A DNA stretch of 64,000 nucleotides from Neofusicoccum parvum (Eukaryota; Ascomycota; Dothideomycetes; Botryosphaeriales; Botryosphaeriaceae): contig CP087206.1 of the NCBI GenBank assembly GCA_020912385.1, positions 3,472,001 through 3,536,000 on the forward strand. Reading direction: 5' to 3'. Positions 56,650-64,000 of the stretch are shown one piece after another. Every line of letters starts with the position of its first letter. Position 1 is the first letter of the stretch. The notes beneath the pieces are model-generated. The model saw only the letters and a program-made list of their open reading frames with translations. It searched no databases and was not told where the DNA came from. The position numbers were made by a program, and so were the translations under genes.

Positions 56650-59600
56650 CTACTTCCCGCCAAACATGCCGCCGATGAGCGGGAGGCCCTTGGCGCCGCC
56701 ACCCGACTTCTTCTTGTCCTTCTTGCCGCCCAGCGCCTCGGAGATGGAGCCCAGGCCGAGGCCGGAGAGAAGCTTGTTGATGCCCAAGCCGCCGAGCAGG
56801 CCGTTGACGAGCCCGCCCAGACCCAGGCCGTTGAGCAGCCGTCCGACCAGGCCCAGCACGCCCGACAGCAGCAGGCCGACGGCGGCGATGATCTGGAAGA
56901 GCGGCTCCGTGAGCAGCGCCCACAGCGGGTTGAGCTTCTTCTTGGCGTGAGGCATGTCCGCGATCTTCTTCTTGGCGTTGTCGATGGTCGTGACCACCGT
57001 GGTGGTGAGCTCCTTGAGGCAGTCTGCCAGGCGGTACTCCTCGGGAGTGGCCTCGCGTGTGCCGGCACGGCCCTTGGCCTGCGCCGCAATGCGGCCGTCC
57101 GGATCGAGGCCGCGGAGCGAGCCGTTGCACTCTTGCAGGATGCGGCCGGCTTCCTCGATGAGCGGCTTGACGTTGTTGACAAGCTCCTCCTCGTCGAGTT
57201 CTTCGCGAGGGGTGCGGTCGGCAGCTTCGATGTACTGTTGACGGATTAGTCAGACTGTGCTTCAGGCCAGGGCAGATGTGGATGAGTAGACATACCTCGG
57301 TGATCTGCTTGCACACAGGCTGGACGCGCTCGAGCGTTTGCTGGCAGATGTTGGCCATCTTGTCCGCAAGCTCCGCGTCCTCCTTCCGCTTGCGCAGCTC
57401 CTCGAGCTCCTCCTCGGTGAGGCCCTCCTCTTCCTCCTCGACGATGTTCTCCAACAAAGTGACTTCGCCAACCTTGTTGCCGTCGTTGTCGACAACGTAG
57501 CCGTTGTCGTCGATCTCGAGACCAGCGCAGTGGCCAAGATCGCCAGCGGTGAGGCGACCCATGACGTTGCCATCCTCGTCACGCACCTCACCCTCCTTGT
57601 TGACACGACGGCCGGCCATAGGGTTGATGCGACGCTCCTTCTCTTCAGGCTCCCACCGCTCGGCCTTGCCGATGAGGTTCCCGTTCTTATCGATGATCTC
57701 ACCCTCCTCGTCGACCTTGTGGCCCACGAGCTTCTTGACATCACCCTCGATGAGGCGGCCAACGATGGTGCCATCAGGTGTAACGACAGTCTCGTCCTTG
57801 GCGACAGTGATGTTCTCGAAGCCAGAGAAGGGACCCTCGGGCTTGGTGTTAACACCCTTGGCGAGCTCAGCACGGCCGATAACGTTGCCGGCGTTGTCCC
57901 AAATCTGGCCCTGGCCGTCGACCTTGTTGCCGATCATATTCTGCGGATCACCCTCAACAACACGACCGATAATAGTGCCGGAGGAGTCAACGACGTTGCC
58001 GGCCTTGTTGACGGTGCAGCCAGCCAGGGCGGAGAGGTCCTCCGGCTGCTCCTCCTCCGCCTCCCAAGGCTCAGCGTGGCCCTTGACGTTTCCGTACTTG
58101 TCGATGATGTCGCCATCCTCGTCGACCGGGAGTCCAATCAACCTCTTGGGGTTGCCTTCGACGATCTCGCCGACGACGTTGCCGTCAGCATCCTCAACCT
58201 TTCCGTCGGCAACGACGCGCAGACCCTCGAGGCCAGCGAAGGGGCCTTCGGGCTTCGCGACGCGCTCGTTCTCGGGGATCACCTCGCAGCGGCCAACAAC
58301 CTTGCCGGTGTCGTTGTGAATTTGACCAAGCTCGTCGCAACGACGACCAGCCAACTCAGAAACGTTGCCCTCAACAAGGCGACCAAGAGGAACACCGTTT
58401 TCATCAACGACGAAGCCCTGCTTGTTGAGCACCTTGTTGTCCAGGATCGACAGGTCAGGCGCCTCCTCCTCGGGTTCTTCCTCGAGGGGCTCGGCATGAC
58501 CCTTGACGTTGCCGTACTTGTCGATGATGTCTCCATCCTCGTCGACGGAGAGACCAATGAGACGCTTGGGATTGCCTTCAGTGATGCGGCCAACGATGTT
58601 TCCGTCCTCGTCGGCAATGTTGCCATCGGCGACGACACGAAGATCCTCAAGACCAGCGAAAGGCCCCTCAGGCTTGGTCTCACGCTCATGCTCAGGAATA
58701 AGCTCAACACGGCCAATGATCTTGCCAGCATCGTTCCAGATCTGGCCTTCATCACTGATCTTCCTGCCGCTGACCTCCTTGGGGTTGCCCTCGACGAGAC
58801 GACCAATGGGGACGCCCTCATCGCCGATGACGTTACCCTGCTTGTTGATGGTCCTGCCGGTGAGGATGGAGAGATCGATGGGCTCCTCTTCCGGCTCGAC
58901 CTCAGGCTCAGGCTCTTCGTAGCGCTCAGCATGGCCGATGACGGAGCCCTTCTTGTCAATGATGTCTCCGTCTTCATCGACAGCCCGACCGACAAGCTTC
59001 TTGGCATCGCCCTCAACGACAACGCCGACGACGTTTCCGTTCTCGTCCTCAACCTTGCCATCCTTGACAACGATGAGACCCTCAAGTCCAGCAAAGGTAC
59101 CCTCCTCATCTTCCTCGACGGCGACGGTCTGGGCACGACCGATGACGTTGCCCTTGTTGTCCCAGAACTGACCCTCGGCGTCGGCAGTAGCGCCGAGCTT
59201 GGAGAGCTTCTTCGCATCGCCCTCGATGAGCTCACCGACGATGGTGCCTGCGTCGTTGACGATCTTGCCGGCCTTGTTGACAGAAAGGCCTTCGAGGACC
59301 GAAAGAGGAGGCAGTTCGGGAACTTCTTCACCAGCCTCCTCCACAGCGCCCTCGACATCTTCTTGTGCGCCCTCGACGCCTTCCTCAGCTCCCTCAACAC
59401 CTTCCTCAGCTCCCTCAACACCTTCCTCAGCTCCCTCGACACCTTCCGCGACTCCCTCAACACCCTCCTCGGCGGCCTCCTCGACTTGTTGGGGCAGGAC
59501 ACGAACGCGACCGATGATGTTGCCGTCCTTGTCGAGAACCTCGCCCTTCTCGTTGAGCTTCTTTCCAGAGCACTCAGACAGCTCGCCCTGGACAAGCTCG

Positions 59601-61915
59601 CCGATCTCATCTCCGTCCTCATTAAGAACCTTGCCCTTCTTGTTGACCTTCAGGCCCTCCAAGATGTCGAGGTCAGGGATGAACTCCTTGGGGCCTTCGA
59701 GCTCAGCGAGGCGCTCGCGAAGCTCCTTCGTAGCCTCTTCAGCAGCCTCGCCAGGGATAATCTCGACCTTGCCAATGACATTGCCCTTCTTGTCGAGGAC
59801 CTCGCCCTTGTCGTTGATGGTCTTACCGGCGGCATCCTTGACGTCACCCTCGGTGAGCTCGCCAATCTCGTCGCCCTCCTCGTTGAGAACCTTGCCCTTC
59901 TTGTTGACTTTGAGGCCTTCGAGGATTCTAATGTCGAGAGCAAGAGGGCCGAGCTGCTCCTTCAGGTGCTCGGCAGCACCCTCGGCAAGTTCGACCTTAC
60001 CGAGGACATTGCCCTCCTCGTCAACGACCTCACCATTCTCGTTGACGGTAAGGCCCTTGACCTTCTCGATGTCGACACCTTCGGCAACCTGGCCGAGGAC
60101 ATTACCCTCGTCATCGACGATCTCACCCTCGGAGTTGATCTCGTGACCCTCGAGGGCCTCAACACCGGGTAGGTCGGGGACCTCGTCCTCAACCTGAGAC
60201 TTGGCCTTGTCAACGGTCGAGCCGGCCTGATCAACAGCGCTGTCGACAGCTTCGCCAGCCTCGTCAGCCTTGCTGCCGAGCTCCTCCACCTTGCCGGTAG
60301 CTGCGTCGGTAGCGCCATCGACACCGACATCGTCAACATCGCCAGCTTCGTCGAGCTCGCCCTCGGCCGCATCGACGAGGCCGGCAGCATCGGGGTGTAC
60401 CTTAGCGCGGCCGATGACGTTGCCTTCGTCATCCAGGATCTCGCCCTTCTCGTTGACTTCTCGTCCCTTGAGCTCGGAGATGTCGCCCTCAACGATCTGG
60501 CCGACGGTGTCACCATCGTCGTTGAGAATCTCGCCAACGGCGTTGACGGTCAGGCCCTTGAGGATTGAGATATCAGGCAACTTGCCTTCGGTGGCTCCCT
60601 CGGCAGCAGCCTGAGCCTCCTTCTTCAAAGCGTCGATCTTCTCGGGAAGGAGTTCGCAGCGGCCGACCAGATCGCCATCGTCATCGAGGATTTCTCCGTC
60701 ATCTCCAATGGAGTAGCCTTCGAGGTCTTCGGCGTCACCCTCGACGAGCTTGCCGATCTGGTTGCCTTCTTTGTCGAGAACGCTGCCATCACCCTGGACC
60801 TCCAGGCCCTTCAGGAGAGAGAGGTCGGCAACGTCGGGAAGCTCCTGGCCGGTGGTGTCCTCGACAGCATCCTTGGCGCCCTCGGCAGCTTCTTCAGCGG
60901 TATCCTTCGCGCCGTCGACGGTGTCCTTGGCGCCATCGACAGCACCCTCGACAGTGTCGGTGGCGCCGCCAGTCGCATCCTCAGCCTCATCGCCAAGGTC
61001 TTCGGTAGTGTCCTGAACGTCCTTGACGGCACCGCCAGCGGTGTCTTCAGCACCCTCGGTTACGTCGCCGGCGGTATCTTCGACGCCCTCTGTGGCGTCA
61101 CCAGCGGTATCTTCGACGCCCTCGGTGGCGTCACCAGCGGTATCCTCAACATCTCCAGCAGCGCCCTCGACAGTGTCCTTTGCGCTGTCAACAGCCTTGG
61201 TCGGGTCTTGGGATGACTTGCTTGCCAGGCTCGAGGCACGGCCAGCAAGGTTCTTCGCGCCGCTGAGTACACCGCCACCGGCCTTCTTGGGCTCCTGGAC
61301 GGCACCGCCAGCCTGCTCTTGCAGATCGCTGGTCGATTGCTGCGCCGACTCGGCCGTGTCCTCGGCAGTGTCCTCGGCCTCCTCGCCGAGATCGCCGGCC
61401 TTCTCGGTGGCGTTGTCGTCGTCGCTCAGCTCCGCGCCGGCAGTGACGTCTTCCTCGTCGTCAATGGGTTTGGGTACTTGCTCTTTCAGGTCGCCGGTGG
61501 CTTCGGACACCTTGCCGGTGGGGTCTTGCTCGCCAACCTCGCTGGCTGCGCCACTTGCTTCCTTCGGCGCATCCTCCGCCGTCTTCTTGGCTCCTTCAAC
61601 CTTCTCCGACACGTCGCCCTCCGACGGCCGGGGTGGGAGGTCCGGGGTATCCGTCTCGGTGGGCTTCGTGATGTCGGGTTTCTGTGAGGTGGCCTCGGTG
61701 GCCTTTTCTGCCTGCTCGCCGAGCTTGGGTGTGCGCTGGGATTGAGGCTTGCGGCCAAGCTTGGTGGGAGTGCGGGGCGCGTCGGCGCTCTTTCCAGCTG
61801 CGGGGGAAGGCATGGTTGTCGGGGTATTTCGGGATCGGGATGATGTGGGAGACACTCTAGTAGGCGTGGGGGGGAAGGAATAGTACTGGTAGTTTGGGGG
61901 GGACTTTGGGGGCAT
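56650..61915 (-). CDS. Giant DUF3659 / LEA-like repeat protein
   Basis: Two exons, 57296-61915 and 56650-57234 (61-bp intron, donor GTATGT, acceptor CAACAG, phase 0), give 1734 residues; Met35 (61813) is an alternative start. After a Pro/Ser-rich basic N-terminus comes an acidic LEA-like part with 11-residue repeats (EGVEDTAGDAT). Residues about 360-1490 hold 14 DUF3659 units of about 60 residues, each two half-repeats of the kind GxxVNxxGEVxDxxGNVIG. A seven-residue repeat (EEGVEGA) sits between units 5 and 6. A coiled coil (about 1495-1540) and a conserved C-terminal domain follow, ending in a hydrophobic Gly/Leu-rich region (about 1652-1700) and GLPLIGGMFGGK. DUF3659 proteins are fungal and of unknown function; LEA-like parts hint at stress or membrane roles, which is inference. 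Confidence 0.88.
57440..60830 (-). repeat. Fourteen DUF3659 coding repeat units
   Basis: About 180-bp units encoding pairs of half-repeats. The last seven units (7-13) alternate between a type beginning FAGLE with a GHAE end and a type beginning LSIL with a GRxE end, linked by KPEGP. Confidence 0.85.
59380..59442 (-). repeat. 21-bp tandem repeat, three units
   Basis: Units at 59380-59400, 59401-59421 and 59422-59442 encode EEGVEGA; the third has one change. It lies between DUF3659 units 5 and 6. Confidence 0.85.
61036..61146 (-). repeat. 33-bp tandem repeat coding LEA-like 11-mers
   Basis: About three 33-bp units, the inner two almost identical, encode EGVEDTAGDAT-type 11-residue repeats of the LEA kind. 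Confidence 0.8.
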
Positions 61916-63926
61916 AAAACTGCATGCACAGGGGGGTATAGTGCGATTGTGTGGGAGGATTGAGGGAGAAAGGTACCGGACACGGGCAGAGAATTGTTAT
62001 ATGGGACGGCAGAGTCACTGCGAAAAGCTCAACTTCCTATGACGTAGGCATGAACAGCTCTCCAGGGAGCTCATTTCCCAGACGGGGAGCTCGCGCCTCA
62101 GGGTTGGCAGGCTCTCTGGGGCGGGAAACTTGTTTTCCAAGCCGCCAGTGGCTTCGTCACGTTACGCAGAGGATGGAGAGCGCGACGCGTCTGGCGTATT
62201 GCGTCAGAGTCCAGCGGTTTCTGTGGGGAGGCCGGCCACCACGGCCTCACGCAGGCGGCCTGGTGAGACGAAGACCCTAAGGGCCTGTGGCTGGAGAGCG
62301 GCATGGGGGAGGGTCCAATCGGCGATTGGCCTCTCGGACATGCAGCACAGCGCGGACGATGCCGCGCGAGGTGGCGGCGATCGAGACTGGCGGGCCTTCG
62401 AGAAGCGAAATCTCAGTTGGGCGGAGGGCTTGAGGTGAGACAAACGGCGTCAGCCCGCAGTGGAGCGGCGCCCGGCGCGGCAGCAAGCGTGCGCCATTGG
62501 GGGGAGATCAGCGGGCGACGAGCAGCATCCGGGCGGGACGCAGGAAGGTGTTGACGGCGGCGCAAGGAGAGGGCTGGTCGCGGGCGGCGGTGGGACCGGG
62601 GGGGCCAGGCTGAGGGCCGCATCGGATTGCTCGCAGCGGCGGAGGCGCGGCCAGAAAAAAGTTGGAAGGCGGTGCGGATGACATATTGTGGCGCGTCGAG
62701 CTGGAGCTGTATCCCAGCAGCTGCAGCAAACAGGATGGCGGCAGACGTAACGCGCCAGTGGCCGCGCAGTGCGCGCGATCGCGGCCTGTGCCTGCGCGAA
62801 CCGGCGACGGCGGGCAGACCCTGCGACTGCTGGCGGACGGGCTGCGCGCAGCGGCATGCGAATTGCGCGGCGGGCGGGCTTTGCGATGGGATTTGGATAG
62901 AGTTGCGGTTGCGCGATGGCGGATTGACGATGCGCAGAGGCCCCGGCCGCGCCCCCCGGACCCCGGCCGCGATGACGCCATCCGCATCTGGGCGCAGATT
63001 TGCAGCCGCGCGGGCTAGCACCAGCACATCGCGTCGTCCATCGTCCACCGTCCATCGTCCATCGTCCTAGCGGCCGCTGCCAACGTCGCTGCAGCGTCCA
63101 TCGCTTGTGCAACCGACCAGCCTAAGCGCCCCCGCGCCCGTGCCCGTGCCCGCTCGCCCTTCGATGCGCCCGCCTGCAGCCTGCCGAAGACACCAGAAAC
63201 GCTCCGCCCCGTCATCCCTGCCGATTCGCCGCGCTGTGCTTCTCCGCGCCCGCGCATGTTCCTCGTAGGACTCCGCCAGCTCCCAGCCTGTAGCCCCGGC
63301 ACTTCGTTCCTGCGACGCGGCTTGTCCGGTTGCTACATGTAACGTGCGGCGTGCCGTGATACACCGGGCTGGCGTGATGCTGCGAGGAGAGCACGCCCGC
63401 CGTCTCAGCAGCCATCGGGATTCCCGAGCCTTATCTTGATCCAGATCGCGCGTCGCACTCGACCTCCGTCCACCAGAAATTCAAGACGATATCATTGATC
63501 AGGTTTCCGGCCGTCCTTGCGGACTCAAGTATTGAACACATTTTTTAAGTTGAGCCACAGTCGAGCCAAGCACCATAATGATCTACATATGACGGTGGCT
63601 TCCGTCCACATCCACGAGGTGGGCAGTTCAAATTGGCATGGCGTGCCTATAAGCAGTATACAGCACATGTTAAAATAAACGGTGGAGCACGATGACCTCA
63701 CATATGCACGTGCGGATATTACGACTCATGGAAGTATCGCCCTCCCCGGCTCTGCGCTCAGGCGGTTGCGGACATCTGCAGCAAAAGAAAAACCACCCCC
63801 GGAGCATTCGGAGAATTAATCGTCGCCACTCCCCATCTACCTCTTCCCCTCGGGCGCAATGCCGCTCTCCACATCCCTGCTGCTCGCTTCGCCTCTGCTC
63901 TTCTTCTTTCTCTCTCCTTTCGGCAC
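61916..63926. other. Long GC-rich intergenic region
   Basis: About 2 kb upstream of the giant gene. No supported gene; 62400-63100 is extremely GC-rich and all frames look like compositional artefacts (Arg, Ala, Pro, Gly). From 63430 to 63700 it becomes AT-richer. It probably contains the promoter of the giant gene and of a gene entering from the right edge. Confidence 0.4.
63034..63067. repeat. Short 7-bp tandem repeat (TCCATCG type)
   Basis: About five units of GTCCATC/GTCCACC in tandem within the GC-rich intergenic region. Confidence 0.7.
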
Positions 63927-64000
63927 ATGACCGGCCCCTCCAAACCCCAGCTTTCTCATGAACCTCAGCCTCAGGCTGCTGTGCCTCTTCTCCTCCTCTT
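63927..64000 (+). CDS. Possible 5' end of a gene running off the window
   Basis: From ATG 63927 the frame is open to the edge (MTGPSKPQLSHEPQPQAAV and then Leu-rich). The 80 bp before it are strongly C/T-rich, like fungal leaders. Product cannot be told from 24 codons. A 23-codon frame (63859-63930) ends in ATGA overlapping this start, so an upstream frame or a different start is possible. Confidence 0.28.
   Translation, partial: MTGPSKPQLSHEPQPQAAVPLLLL

Noticed and set aside
57338..60172. 944-codon open frame on the plus strand
   Set aside because: It lies exactly antisense to the DUF3659 repeats. Repetitive codon use in the true gene (few Leu TTA/CTA and Ser TCA codons) removes stops on the other strand; its protein is a Leu/Asp/Val-rich echo with no family features.
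63859..63930. 23-codon signal-peptide-like frame
   Set aside because: Too short to call and ends within the start codon of the next frame; noted only as a possible upstream frame.

Overview
The window looks like about 64 kb of nuclear DNA from a filamentous ascomycete (Pezizomycotina; Dothideomycetes is my guess, not shown). The reasons are short GT-AG introns (about 48-190 bp) with CTAAC/CTGAC-type branch sites, genes on both strands without operons, C/T-rich leaders, a membrane-anchored kexin, an M35 deuterolysin, a fungal-type complex I 17.8 kDa subunit and a DUF3659 repeat protein. Coding regions are GC-rich; several intergenic stretches (about 8.8-10.2, 33.9-36.2 and 45.7-46.6 kb) are noticeably richer in AT. 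All exon structures below were assembled by hand from splice signals and reading-frame continuity; none is backed by transcripts.

0-13.6 kb holds housekeeping genes: an Ntr2/GCFC-type splicing factor (cut by the left edge) diverging from the spliceosomal SmG gene, an ACAD10/11-like phosphotransferase, the histone chaperone SPT2 diverging from ribosomal stalk protein P2, 40S protein S15, a four-TM fungal membrane protein, and cystathionine gamma-lyase.

13.6-24 kb is accessory in character. Two adjacent genes (14.5-15.2 and 15.8-19.5 kb) share an ungapped 39-residue Trp/Cys-rich module (18 identities) inside otherwise unrelated proteins. A small Cys/His protein and a secreted deuterolysin-type metalloprotease follow.

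24-40 kb: complex I 17.8 kDa subunit diverging from an F-box-type protein; a large disordered protein diverging from a DHA2-type MFS transporter; a broken CorA-like gene; an intron-containing tRNA-Ser(GCU); and kexin.

40-54.7 kb: a 1627-residue PhoD-like phosphoesterase with long disordered flanks, then four same-strand genes (GMC oxidoreductase, type II haloacid dehalogenase-like protein, GPI-type Ser/Thr-rich surface protein, aldehyde dehydrogenase) and a small two-exon gene on the opposite strand. GMC oxidase and aldehyde dehydrogenase could act in sequence (alcohol to aldehyde to acid), but nothing here proves a pathway.

56.6-61.9 kb is one giant minus-strand gene: an LEA-like 11-mer repeat region, 14 paired DUF3659 units of which the last seven alternate between two subtypes, and a hydrophobic Gly/Leu-rich tail. 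The last 2 kb is GC-rich non-coding sequence with a possible new gene start at the right edge. I see no CRISPR array, prophage, insertion sequence or intact transposon. The best candidates for something undescribed are the shared Trp/Cys module pair and the higher-order architecture of the giant repeat protein.
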